Positions 53,199 through 64,000 of a stretch of DNA of 64,000 bases are shown piece by piece (within the stretch, counting starts at the first letter, position 1; every line of letters starts with the position of its first letter). The position numbers and the translations under genes are program-made. Source of the stretch: Botryosphaeria dothidea (taxonomy: Eukaryota; Ascomycota; Dothideomycetes; Botryosphaeriales; Botryosphaeriaceae); assembly GCA_011503125.2 (NCBI GenBank), contig WWBZ02000062.1, positions 248,001 to 312,000 on the forward strand, written 5' to 3'. The notes beneath the pieces were generated by a model. That model was given only the letters and a program-made list of their open reading frames with translations. It made no database searches and was not told where the DNA came from.

Positions 53199-55918
53199 CT
53201 ATAGAGTATCAAGGCAAGGAGTACTCGGGACGTTGACGTCGTCCTGGTCGAGTTCGCGGGACGTGGGAGACGCAGCCGTGCCGTCGGGGCTTCCGTCAGT
53301 GCTATTGCAGATCTCCGTGCGTGAAACTTGAGCGAGACTACCGGTATCAGTATACTCGGTAGCTGCTGAACTGTCATTGCTGGGCGTGATGCCGCTTCCC
53401 TGCCGCTCCTCAGTCGCAGGAGGCTGAGGAGTGCGAGGGAGAGGACCGGCTATGTAGCGACCGGCATCATGACCAGTGGAGATGCTTGGGATGCGTGGAG
53501 GGGTGTTGTCCACTCCAGGGAAGGCGCTCGCAAGCGAATCTTGGGAAGTGACGTGGTCGGTGGCTGCGGCACTTCGCTCACGATGACCGTCCTGCGCAGC
53601 ACCAGAAGAGCACGGCTGATGAGCTGCGCCAATAGGGGTGTCATTAGAGGCAGTGGGTCCACCTAGACGCTGGGAAGCGGGAGTGTGCGCGGAAGTGTCT
53701 TGAAGTTGATCCTGGGAAGCGCTATCAACAGCAACAGCACCAGAACTCGTAGAGCGTGACTTGCGCCGATTGGAATACTGCTCGAACGAGAGCGGAGTCC
53801 GCGTCGGGTTCAGCTGGCCGACTTCCATCTCGCGATTGTAAGCGGCCTTGTCGTCATCAGTCCGCGGCATCTTCGTCGGGCTCGGAGCAGTGGCATCTGT
53901 AGAAGACTCGCGGAGCTGGCGAACTCGAGAACGCTGAGGCGCAGCATTCACCGTCGTAGGCGTGTTGGGTCCAGGAACATCAGAAGTGCCACTCTGTGCC
54001 CTGAGATCCTTCCATAGTCCAAGAAGAATGGTGACGGTAAGCCAATGGTAGTTGCCACCAGATTGACGCTTGCTTATCTGAGCCCTAAGGAGCCTGTGAA
54101 GCTCATCCAGGGATTGTATGTTGTAGTCAAGAACTATCTTGAGCACGATAGGAAGGACATCAGTAGTCATACGAAAGGCTTGGTCGGGCTTGATATCGGG
54201 AATGCCAATGATCTCGCAGAAGCGTTTGTTGAAGTAGCTCTCTAGTCGAATTATAGCCTCCCTGTTGTCTTCGAGAGCCGAATAAGACCAATGGTGCTTG
54301 TTCCAGCTCCAAAACTCCCCAATGCATTCATTGAGGCAGTTCTCACCCTCGCCAGCTACAACATCAGTCATGATGGTCGGGCCGGATAGGGCATCTCCAA
54401 ATGCAGCGCCCTTGTGGTCCTTGGCATTGTTGTACAAATGGCGGATCGCATCGCGGATCGAAGCGGAAGGACGATCAGGGTACAAGAAAGAGCTTTGCCG
54501 CCGCGTATCAGAGTCATCGACGTCCTCTTCTTCAGTCTCCTGCTTAGTCCTCTCCAGACCGGAACTAGAGTGACCAGCTTTGATCTCTCCGAGGAATGAC
54601 AAGCCCTCATCGATATACTCCGGATCAATGTTGATTGTCCTGCCATCTTCAAGCATTCTTTCCCCCTTACTGATCTTCTCCAAGTCTGTTGTGGCCAAGT
54701 CACGGAGGATAGCGTCAACAGTGATGAATTCGAAAGCGGTAGAGTTGCGCAGTGCATCTTCCAAAGCCTCTTGCGCCGGTAATTCAGTGCTTTCGACGGT
54801 CTGAAAGTGGCCAGTACCTTGACCAGTAGCAGAGATGTCCTGGGCTGCAGCGCCCTCAAAGCCACCCTCGGTGGCAGTGATGGTGCTCTCAACGTGACTA
54901 GAAGCGCATGAATGAATGAATGACTTGGGGATATCGAGTTGGACGGACTCCGTCAACTGGTTGACTTGTTGAATAGCCTTCAGCACATCCTCGCAGACGA
55001 CGTGTTTGACAGTGTTTTCGTCAGAGGTACGCTCCTTGAAATTGAAGACGATCCTTTTCATGAACTTGAAGAGATCGTTATTTTCGTGACCAAAATAGCG
55101 TACCAATTCCACCATTGCGAGGACGGCATCGAAAGGCCAGGGAAGGATGTTCTCTGACCCAAAACGAAATTGAGTGTTGAGACTTCTCAGCAGATGTTTC
55201 TTTCTGGGCCACTGGTACATGATAGTCGAGATAGCCTTCTTCAATAGATTGACGTCTGAGATTGCTTCTTTGATATCCTTGGACTGCAAGTTGCGACCGT
55301 GGCGGCCATATCTAGTGAACTTTTGATCCGTCTTGACATGAAATTCGAGAAAATTCTGTGCAACCTTGAAGTAATCCGGTCCAGGTGCAGCCTCTGCGAG
55401 GTCGCTCAAGGCAATGAGCACATCCCTCGGCCATTTCGTAGGGTCACACCGGGAGAAGCCATATTCCTCGGGGATACAATCCTCAGCATTCGTCACATGC
55501 TTCCAATTGTTCAGTAGCTTCTCAGCAAAGTGTGAGTTCGGGAGCTCTTCCGTCACGGTGCCATCTTTGTTGGCCTCGATACGGAACTGCGAATGATTTC
55601 GTGTCAGCGATTATTATGACCAACACCGGACCTTAATACAGTGCTCTATGCTGGAAGCGATTTTGCATGAGAATCTCATCAAGTTCTGAGATGATAGGGA
55701 AAATTTCCCGGTAATAAAGTGGGGGAAAGGAGAGTGGGCAATAGTACGTACCCCCTTAGGGTTGACAGAGGCTGATGCAGTGGGATCATCAGCGCAGTTG
55801 ACCATCTCAGATGTCTAGTGGTGATGGTGTTAGCCAATGCCAAAGTTGAATAATACGAGTGCGAGAGTGAAGGGCGTACTTGGAGAGCGGGTGGCCGCTT
55901 CGCGTGCCCATCAGTCAT
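53199..55918 (-). CDS. Large unrecognised protein with disordered C-terminus
   Basis: 829 residues in three exons: 55918-55880, 55814-55752, 55586-53199; introns of 65 and 164-165 bp (both GTACG donors). Residues 35-480 look folded and mostly helical (NSHFAEKLLNNWKHVTNAED, KWPRDVLIALSDLAEAAPG, WPRKKHLLRSLNTQFRFGS, FDAVLAMVELVRYFGHEN, KHHWSYSALEDNREAIIRLE, WLTVTILLGLWKDLRAQSG), without Cys clusters, signal peptide or membrane segments. From about residue 490 it is Ser/Thr/Pro/Gln-rich and disordered, with basic patches (RSRVRQLRES, YSNRRKSRSTS). I do not recognise a domain. The helical part suggests a protein-interaction scaffold, possibly nuclear, but that is a guess. The coiled-coil gene follows closely on the same strand. 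Confidence 0.75.
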
Positions 55919-56423
55919 TTTGACTTCCAGGTGTTGGATCCGGTGATGGTCAAGGAGAGATCGTGGAAAACCGAAAGGTGGAGAATGATTGATGGTTGGT
56001 AGAGCTCGATAGTGGAGTTGAAGTTGATCGAAGATGTAGAGTGCCAGACTCTGAAAGAGAGGGCTTTGGGAAGGTGGAATGGGCAGGAGAAGGTGTCTTA
56101 TAAGGAAGTTTCGTTAGCTTCCGAGCGGCTATTTACAGCGACGGTGACGCCATCAAGCGAGATCGCTCGGGCAAAAGTCCAGATTTGCGACTTTCTAAAT
56201 GGAATATCCAATGTTTGCGAAGACGCTCGGTACTATGACGAAGTTAGATGTAGAGTCTTCTAGTATATAAAAGCCAACGTGTTCAGTGGCGTCGTAAAGC
56301 CTGAAAAGCGGAGCGTAAAGGGCTCACGTAATGCTGAATGGCAAAAACGACTCCCGATCTTAGGATATCGAAGCCAAAAAATCAAGTCGTATTATACGGC
56401 ACTGCTATGCTCGATTCTCATTA

Positions 56424-56632
56424 GGACCTTATTCTAGATCTGTGAATGGAACTCCATCAGTTTATACATCTCACGCCCCCGGCTAAGTGCGTTGGTCTGG
56501 TTGAGTGACAGCACCTGTGAGCCTGAGAAGACCGCGGCGGTGCCAACGTAGATAGATTGGCGGCGTGGGCACCACTCCGTGGTCTTAAGCAAAGTGTATG
56601 GCTGAGTGAATTCCCTTTTTGTTTAATTTGGT
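56424..56632 (+). repeat. Diverged direct repeat, copy A
   Basis: Matches copy B along its length: GGACCTT..CTGTGAATGG, TACATCTCACGC..CGG, a middle part, then GTGGGCACCA, AAGTGTATGGCTG and CCCTTTTTG. Similarity is patchy (roughly 60-70 percent by eye), and copy A is AT-richer. Confidence 0.5.
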
Positions 56633-57047
56633 CATCTCACTCTCTAATTTACTGCAACGTTGCCGTTATTTTTTCTGTTCTTCTCTATCTTCTTTCTCAT
56701 CACCGTCACTCTCTAAGCCCAGAGTTAGCTTCACCCGTTAACAGCCTCTGCGCCACCACCCCACCTTTGTAGCCGCCCACTCGCTTCTATCAAACTTACG
56801 CTGTCCTGGAACTCTATTCGTGTGCCGAAGACACCAATCGCGAAAGCCAAGGCGTACACGGGGCATTCTCCCGAACAAAAACGAACCTGTTCGGTGGAAT
56901 CCGCACCGCCTGCATGGTGCTACGCAGGGCCCGCGTAAGGCCATGTATGGCATAGTGTTCATTCCTGGGCCATGGATTCCTCGATTTAGTCACAACCTTA
57001 TAGAAAGAACTTAGGTTCGAATCATATCGCTCGGCAAGAATCGCAGG

Positions 57048-57265
57048 ACCTTGGTCTTCGACTGCGAATGGGTCTCGCTAAGTACCAACCCGTACATCTC
57101 ACGCTCCGGGCAATGTCCACTAGTTACGCTGAACTGCAACAGCCTCTGCAATCCTGAAAGGGATGCAGGGTAGTTGGCTAGTGGGAATGAGTCGGCAGTG
57201 TGGGCACCACCAGCACGGATGGTCATAAAAAAGTGTACGGCTGGTATGAGACCCCCTTTTTGTCT
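57048..57265 (+). repeat. Diverged direct repeat, copy B
   Basis: Partner of copy A: GGACCTT..CTGCGAATGG, TACATCTCACGC..CGG, GTGTGGGCACCA, AAGTGTACGGCTGG and CCCCCTTTTTG in the same order and spacing. Identity of the element unknown. Confidence 0.5.
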
Positions 57266-58108
57266 TGTAGTTTTGTTGAACTTTTTCGCCTTTGTCGTCC
57301 TGGCTTTTTGTCTTCAACTTTCCCCGTAACCTTCTCTCTAGCATTACCCACCCCGCCCTTCCTTTGGCCTTGCTAAATGTCGGACTTTCTCATTCCACGC
57401 GTCGATACACCTCGCACTTTTTCAAAGTCCTATCAACGATCTTATCTGTCTACCACCACCCGACTCTAATCCGCCGCTGCGAACACATACGACGTCACTT
57501 CCTTAACAGTCACCACAACACCGTTCTCACCAGTCCGCTGCCCCTCAAACCCAAAGCATCGAAGTAGACGCATTACACAACATCGAAAAATCCTATCAAT
57601 CATCCAGCCGAAGCCGCGCCACTCGCCGAAGCCGACACTACCCACCTGCCACTGCACGTCCGTTTCAGCCACCCGCCCACCAGCCACGAAGGGAGTCAAG
57701 CATGAACAAAAGAGCCTTCGAGGCAACAGGTCCGAAGCCCAGAATGCCGAGACTGCGCTTGTGGAGATTACGGTCGAGACTCCTGGCATGCATGTCTCAC
57801 TGGATGAAGATGTTTGCGGGGATGGGGTGGAACTGGCACGTCCAAAGCTCAGACCACCAGCGCCACAAATGAACGAAAACACTTCACAAAAACACGAGTG
57901 TGTCAAAGGCTTTTGGGGACGAAACTGAGCTCAAATTTCGAAATAGATTCAAGAGTAAAGAAACACCGAAAGAAGAAAAAAAAGTCGATCCGGCAAATTT
58001 TCCACAGAGCGAGAGTGTCGGAGAAAGATATATATAAGTCAAAGGAACAAACCAATAAGAAGATCAGACAAATGGTGGCATCTGTCCCATCTTCATGTCA
58101 GATCTTCT

Positions 58109-59237
58109 TCAACCGTCAAACGTGCACTTGCTGTCGGCCAGGACCCAGCCGGTGAGACGGTTAGCGACGTCACTGGCGTAGCAGTGGGTGCAGCAACCGT
58201 CCTCGAGGTTACCGCTGGGGCCGATGGAGCCGCTGTTGTAGTACCGAGCAGCCAGATAGAAAGCGCGGGACCTGGTGACCTTGTACGTGTTGGTGGCCTC
58301 TGCATTATGCGTTAGCATCGGTGATTCCGAGGAGTACGAGCGGAGAGAAACTTACGGTTGATGACATGAGCGAGACCATCACCGCGAGTGGTGCCGGCGG
58401 TGCCCTCACGAACCATCTGGGTGATCTGGGGGTATGGTGAGAAATGGCAGGTCCATCGTACGGTGAGATATTAGCAAGACTTACTGTATCCTTAGGACAC
58501 GGGGTCTTGACATTGCCCTTGTTGTCGTTGCACTGGGCATCTCCACTGTGGTCCTGCATGAGGCCGGGGTTCCAGATGTTGGGGTCGATGTTCCTGCAAA
58601 CCGTCAGTTTCCTCGACTCGGCGGGCAGAACAAGCAATGCTTCCACTCACCCGGTGGTGGGCACGCGCACGCAACCCTTGCTCTCTTGGATAATGATGGC
58701 CAAGATGAAGCGGTGGTCAACCTTGGTTTCCTGGGCGACTGCCTGAATGGCATCGTAGATGGCACCGATCTCGTCACCCGAGTTGTTGGCACCCTGGAGA
58801 AGTTAGCAAGATTTATGAGGCTACTGTATCTTACGCTTTCCTACCCAGTTGTTCCAGACGCAGCTGTTGGACAGGATCTGCTTGTTGTTGTTGAACATGT
58901 TCTCGAACGAAACCCACTGCTCCTTTGTCGGCCATCCGGCCTCGAGCGAGCCGTCACCCTTGTACAGCTTGTAGGTGTCAGAGCCGCTGCCAATGCCGTC
59001 CTGGTTGTTGATGGAGGTAACAGCGGCACCACCCGTGACCACGCCGCCGGTGGCGCGGGTAAGGAGATGGGGAGGGAGCCTGGCCTCTGATACAGGAATG
59101 GAACCATTCCAAGAGGCGACCTTGTAACCGACGTGGTCAACAGGTCCAGCTTCAACGGCGACCTCAGGTGGGTAGGGAACAGCCTGAGAGAAGCCGAAGA
59201 AGGGGACCAGAGCGGCCACAACTGTAAGGGGGAACAT
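58109..59237 (-). CDS. Secreted lysozyme/lytic-transglycosylase-like protein
   Basis: 301 residues in five exons: 59237-58845, 58793-58651, 58593-58485, 58425-58356, 58299-58109; introns 51-59 bp. Signal peptide [19 protein letters not shown], then a propeptide-like stretch to about residue 85. The core reads [20 protein letters not shown], then [20 protein letters not shown] and [10 protein letters not shown]. That is the arrangement of soluble lytic transglycosylase/goose-lysozyme folds: catalytic Glu in QES and the later GLMQ. Two CQ/CP cysteines and the tail [18 protein letters not shown] suggest disulfides in a secreted protein. Probable activity is cleavage of peptidoglycan or a related amino-sugar polymer outside the cell, for example against bacteria. 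Substrate not readable from sequence. Confidence 0.8.
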
Positions 59238-59326
59238 ATTGAATGAGGAGTGTTTGACTGGGCCAGTGAATGAAGCTGAGGAGTGACTGATGCTGATGAT
59301 ATCGGTTCTGGAGAGTTTCGACCTCG

Positions 59327-59334
59327 ATTTTATA
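59327..59334 (-). promoter_or_regulatory. TATA box of the lysozyme-like gene
   Basis: TATAAAAT on the minus strand about 90 bp before the ATG at 59237, a good consensus match. Confidence 0.55.
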
Positions 59335-61176
59335 CCGTCCAGCGCTGAGACTCAAACGAAGGGACTGCAACGGTGACAAAGGAGGCCGAGAGGTCGGGCG
59401 AAGGATGGATGAGTGAGGCGCCCCACCCAGCGGCACAGCCAGCTGAGAGGTGGCCCTGAGGGTGTGGTGTCGGTCAGAATTTGGACGAGGCAGCAGTGGT
59501 GGAGGCGTGATGGTGGCCATGCACGGTGCAGCGCTCTTTCCTCTGCGGGCTTCACGCGACGCACCCCTTCGCATTGCGCACACCTTGATGGCAGGGTGAC
59601 TTCCTCATCAAATCCCCACAGAGCTCAGAGGGCGCACTAGTCGGGGTCTCGACCTAGCTGATCATCGCGTGTAGCCATGGGTTTGGAGAAACGTGTGGGC
59701 CGACATAGGTAAGGTAAGCATCCGCCCTGCCGACTCTGCCTCGGGTGACCCCATGGCCACGAGCCTGTGTCAGAGGTGAAAGAGCATCTCCAGGGCGCAG
59801 CTTGCATGAGCCTCAGAAATTCCTTTTGTATAACTTGACTTTGAGCAGCAAGTGAATTGTTGACGTCATGCTGTTTTGCATGCCAACGCGGTCGCTGCGA
59901 TTGACTTCTGACATGAAGAGAGGCCAGCCACCGCACCATGCGAAGCTTTCGGGATTGACAGATCTCTGCAGGTGCGGCACGGGTCGATTACCCGCTACCT
60001 TGTGCTGCCTAGTCATGCTAGAGTATCGACTTGGCGGGATCGCTGGCCAGGCCGCGAGCTTAGCGATGCAACCTCACACCCTGCGCGGGGCTGGGCTGGG
60101 GACTCAGTCTGCGGAAAGGTGGAGTAGAAACAAAGAGCCGCATGCGGGGGGAACAGCAGATGAGAAATCCATGTTGGTGGCTGCTGATGTTACGCACAGT
60201 GCAGCCGTTTTGGGCCGTGGCGCCCGGGCCACCAGGTACCATCCAGCCCTATACATCAGAGAGGGCTGAGCTAGTCAAAACGCATGCTTCAAGTGCAAGC
60301 CAGGGCTTGATCTACTCCGGAACATGCTGCTGGCCGAGGCCCTGAAGGGTGTTCAGGCCTTGTCCGGCCTCGATCCTCTGCAAAGCTCTCTCGACATTCA
60401 CTGCGTTGCATGAGATAACCAGCCGTCGCACCGTCTGAGCAGCCACAGGTGGCTTGGGTTAGACCTGCAACTGCCAAATACGCCACAATAAGCTTACATA
60501 TTCTGACAGATGTAGTGGGTCAAGAGACGGGCCCTGGCAGGACCCGCTTATCACCCGCAGATCACCTGCATATAGCTTAACTTGATGCCTCACACACCCC
60601 ACGTGGTGCTTCCACATGCAGAAATACCCTGGAAATGCTTCTGCACAAATCGATCAAATCAATAACGTTCGTATGCAGCAACAGGAAGGTCAACAAGTGT
60701 TTGCGGCCCGTTGCGGATCGCTCTCCACCACATCCGGCTAGTTTCGTGGGGGCGGTTCCGCGGCGTACCTGGACACCTATTTTGAAAGTATCTCAGCCCC
60801 ATACAACGTTCAACAGTAGTGGCTTTGCCTCTTTTGCCTTCCTTCGACCCGACTCATCTCGTACGATATGTTTGATACACTCATCAATGTCGCTGATCGC
60901 AGACGTTGTCGAACGGTCTGTACCACCCACAAGGAGATGGCAATATTCGCTTCCACGCCATGTAGCATCTGCATCCGTTACCATCACATTGCAGCTAAAT
61001 ATTTTCCACGTGCATGTGCAGTCCTCTTCACGCTCGCTCCATGTTTCCCTATGTCATCACCCTTCGTCGATTTTCGCATGAGATCAACACCGCCATCCAG
61101 ACAATGCAACACCAGGCCTGAACAGGCAACCCGAGGCCCGCCGGGACGACCAATGCACCAGCATCACACCCATTTC
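59335..61176. other. Intergenic region, no gene recognised
   Basis: 1.8 kb between the lysozyme-like promoter and the 3' end of the FAD oxidase. Short frames only, with no RNA gene or repeat that I can support. Confidence 0.45.
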
Positions 61177-61229
61177 CTACAACTCATCCTTCCTCTCCGC
61201 CTCCTCTCCACCAGCCTTCCGTTCCTCCT

Positions 61230-61266
<37 letters not shown>

Positions 61267-63096
61267 AGCCGCCTCCTGCGCCGCATCGGCCGACCCCTCC
61301 TCCTTCGCGGCTCCCACCCGCGTAATCTTGAACCCGCCCGGCACCATCGACTGGAACACGCCCTCGGGGTCGTACTTGCGGGCGGCCGCGCGGATCCTGT
61401 CGATATTCGCGGCGCCGTAGCCCTCGAGGGGCTGCTGGTCGCGATACGCGTACGGCAGGTAGACGTACGGGTGATCCTTGCCCCTGCTCCTTGCGAAGGC
61501 GGCAATCTCGGCGATCAGAGCGCGCTGGGCGTCCTCGAACATGCCGTCCTTGTCCGCGCCCTTCCAGCCGCAGTAGCACATGAAGACTTTTCGTCGTTAG
61601 CGAGGGAGGGGTGGATGGGAAGAGAGGGTGGGGGCTGTGCGGGGCTTACGGATGAGGTTCTCGGGCGAGCCGTCGAGGCCGAGGACGTTGCCGCCGCGGG
61701 CGGTGGCGTGTTGCGAGAAGAGCGAGGGCAGCGGCTGGAACATGGTCAGGGTGAGCCAGTCACCGCCGTCCTTGTTGAGGTGCTCGACCATGGCGTTGAA
61801 GTGCTTGGCCGCGTGCTGCATCACCTCGGCGTCGTTCTGGAAAGTGACGGTCATGAAGGCGTCGCTTGAGCGGTCAGTTTGTCCGTCTTCCAGCCAGGGG
61901 CGGGGTCGCGGCCACTCACCGGTATCCGACGGCCTGCTCGAGCTCCTCGACCAGGTCGGAGATGTTGGTGACCCGCATGCTGTCGGAGATGTTGCCGGGG
62001 ATGGAGAGGAACTCCTGGAAGGCGGCGGGCGGCGAGGAGGGCTCGATGGCCTTGGTGTATTCGTAGGCGTTGGCGACGACGACCTGGTCGATGGCCGAGA
62101 CGTAGTTGAGGATGACGATGATGGAGGCGTATGGGTCCTCGTGCATCTTGTTGGTGAAGTTCTCCAGGTACTCGAGCTGCGTGTCAGCCGTGTCGAGGGG
62201 GTACGCGACGACGCCTCCCCAGAGCTTCTCATCCTCGAAGGTGATCAGGTCGAAGCGCGTGACAATGCCGAAGTTGTTGGAGGAGCCCTTCATGGCTTGG
62301 AAGAGATCGGGGTAGCTGTCTTTGTTGACATAGATAATCTCGCCGCTGCCGAGGACAAGCTACATTTATCTCAGCATGGATTCATAGGAAGACAGTGTCT
62401 TGTTTGCTTCTTACCTCGTACTGGCCAACATTGTCACAAGCCAGACCTTTACGGGGAGAGTAAAACGAGTTACCACCTCCAAGCAAGAAACCACCAACAC
62501 CGACAGAGCTGGCACGGCCACCAACGATCATGAGGTTATCCTTCGCAAGCGTTTCGTAGACAGACCCCCACCTCGAGCCTGCACCAACACCAGCCGTGCC
62601 GTTTCCAAAGTTGGCAGTGGTGTTCATCAGGCCGAGATCAATCGTCACGCCATTCCCAATGTTGTTCGCGCCCGGCCAGACGGTGTGACCACCGCTGCGG
62701 ACAGCGAACTGGCATTGCTCAGTCTTGTTGGCATTCTTGAGAGCGACGACCGCCTTGGAGACCTCGGCAGCGTCCTGCGGCTGGATCAAGCACCAGGGAC
62801 GTAGTTGAGCAGCGACCGACCAGTAAGACTCTATTCTCGCTTCATACTGCTCGCCACCGGGGTACTGCACAGCCAAGCCAGCAGACTCCAGTGCGCCGCA
62901 CTAATCGTCCAACTTCGAGTAAGTAGGCGTTGTAGGACGTCGGCAAGATCTGGAGCTTACGTACACAGTGCTTCGCACCGGAAGCGCTGGCCGATGCCGC
63001 GGGCGCGCTCGATGTTTCAGAGGCCGACCCCGTGCTGCTGGCGAAGGCGGCGCCCACCGCAGCGGAGAAAAGGGCTGCAGTAGCGTGCAAGCGCAT
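61177..63096 (-). CDS. Secretory FAD-linked oxidase (BBE type) ending in KDEL
   Basis: 560 residues in five exons: 63096-62965, 62900-62415, 62359-61920, 61864-61650, 61586-61177; introns 55-64 bp. Signal peptide MRLHATAALFSAAVGAAFA. FAD-binding PCMH domain with WCLIQPQDAAEVSKAV, FAVRSGGHTVWPGANN (the His that bonds FAD), GVGAGSRWGSVYETL, VGVGGFLLGGGNSFYS and GLACDNVGQYE; then substrate-domain segments, and a C-terminal BBE motif ending YDPEGVFQSMVPGGFKI. Fungal relatives oxidise alcohols, sugars or pathway intermediates. Unusual: after the normal end follows an extra tail with about 15 Ala in a row and the final residues ERKDEL, an ER-retrieval signal. With the signal peptide this points to an ER-resident enzyme. 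Codon use of the tail is repetitive GCC/GCG. Confidence 0.88.
61230..61275. repeat. GCC trinucleotide run encoding poly-Ala
   Basis: About 13-15 GCC/GCN units (GGC on the coding strand side read as GCG/GCA) within the last exon of the FAD oxidase, encoding the Ala run before the KDEL end. Confidence 0.85.
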
Positions 63097-64000
63097 TGGT
63101 AGCGAATTAAAGTTGATATGATCCGGCGAGGAAAAAGAAAAACCGTCGAGCTTTCCCTCCTCTCTCGACCCCGAGGGGTTAAGGGGAAAGATATGGCTAG
63201 TCAGTCAGCGTCCCTTTTGCTACAGCAACCCCACCACACGATGACACCGGACGTATGCAGACCGTTGGATGTCCGGGATGGTCGTTGGCTTGGCCGGCCG
63301 CCAAGACCGCTGACAGCAGGCGGCGCGGGTCGGCCGTTGTGCCTCAGTGCGGTTTTTTCTCCGAACCCTCAACCTTCCCAGTTCGGGAATAGCTGTATAT
63401 ACATGACTACTGTCCATTTTTCTCAAAACTCTGTCCGGACGTAAATGCGCGTGCTATTTCCCCGATAGTCAAAGGAAGGAAAGAGGAGTGAACAGTCGCG
63501 TCTTCTGGAGGCACCCGCAACTGTTCACTCTTGAAAAAAAAAAATGCGAGAATCCTTGTTTCAGACAAACCAGTTCCCCGCCCTTCACCGCAGGAAAAGT
63601 CGTCTGGAGTTCCGTCTACCCGCGAGCAGGTCCAGCCCGTTCTTCGCCAATCCGGACGCATTGCGAAGTTCCGCTAGTGGAGAAGGCATATCAATTTCCG
63701 AGCGCTAAGTTTCTCCTTGTTGGTTCGTGCGACAAAAAAGATGGGGCGAACTCGGTTCCTGCGTCCACGGCGTGGCTTTTCTTAGTAAGGAGACGATCTA
63801 CGGTGAACAGCACTCGAACGACTCGTGTGCACGGCGTGAACGTCTGGCTCGAGAAAAGCATATGCCCCACGCAGCAAAAAAAAACCAGGAAGGCAGCTCG
63901 AACGCACGATGAGAGTCACTGAAACCGGTCAGCTCAGAACTATGGAGACTCCACGATCAATCAATGTGGAGCAAGCGGCCACAAAAGCCACTCAGGGGAT
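63097..64000. other. Promoter side of the FAD oxidase, then window edge
   Basis: About 900 bp with only short frames. The first few hundred bases are the 5' region of the minus-strand oxidase. No further gene can be supported before the edge. Confidence 0.45.

Larger units (their letters stand above)
55919..58108. other. Intergenic region with a diverged direct repeat
   Basis: 2.2 kb without a supportable gene. Frames are short. The two copies of a diverged repeat (separate entries) occupy part of it. The last 200 bases include A-rich stretches next to the 3' end of the lysozyme-like gene. Confidence 0.5.

Noticed and set aside
57013..57022. GGTTCGAATC resembling a tRNA T-loop
   Set aside because: The flanking T-stem bases do not pair and no D-arm or acceptor stem fits upstream.
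57466..57906. 146-codon minus-strand frame
   Set aside because: No family motif and plus-strand frames of similar length overlap it; no splice-supported model emerges.
1..64000. CRISPR array, prophage, rRNA operon or bacterial insertion sequence
   Set aside because: No regular spaced repeats, phage genes, rRNA motifs or transposase were seen; the genes are spliced fungal genes.

Overview
The window is nuclear DNA of a filamentous ascomycete (Pezizomycotina). The evidence is the many short 43-80 bp introns with GT..AG ends, and fungal family types: HET-domain proteins, a SAT4/Pth11-like membrane protein, a Git3/cAMP-type GPCR, a HAK potassium transporter, SAGA subunit Spt3 and a berberine-bridge-type oxidase. 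I cannot name the genus. Gene models below were spliced by eye. In every multi-exon model given with a protein length, the exon lengths sum to a multiple of three.

Layout. 0-6 kb: the 5' part of an amidase gene running off the left edge, facing a large hydantoinase/oxoprolinase gene (amide and lactam catabolism), then a broken short-chain dehydrogenase relic. 9.5-11 kb: a secreted FMN-dependent alpha-hydroxy-acid oxidase. 13-18 kb: a compact trio of short-chain dehydrogenase, cytochrome P450 and serine beta-lactamase/transesterase-like enzyme, resembling a small specialised-metabolism locus. 19.9-24 kb: two seven-helix membrane proteins of different families. 25-34 kb: low-complexity and coiled-coil proteins, three copies of an ~80 bp palindromic mobile element, a strong hairpin, an unrecognised nuclear-type protein and an Na+/H+ antiporter. 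34.7-38.6 kb: a carotenoid/stilbene-cleaving dioxygenase, a 64-residue secreted cysteine-rich protein and Spt3. 40-43 kb: a HAK potassium transporter with 11 exons. 43.4-51.4 kb: three HET-domain genes in one orientation with a coiled-coil gene among them; one HET gene and the coiled-coil gene carry disabling lesions. 52-56 kb: a coiled-coil protein and a large unrecognised protein in close tandem. 58-63 kb: a secreted lysozyme/lytic-transglycosylase-like protein and a secretory FAD oxidase ending in KDEL.

Themes. Three reading frames are cut by a single in-frame TAG with coding-like sequence continuing behind it (dehydrogenase relic, acidic protein at 26.8 kb, HET gene at 50.1 kb). Three introns appear to use GC instead of GT donors. 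Trinucleotide runs lie inside coding exons (poly-Ser/Glu, poly-Ala) and in one of the GC introns. The HET cluster with its lesions, the palindromic element family, the small secreted protein and the KDEL-tailed oxidase are the parts most worth a second look.
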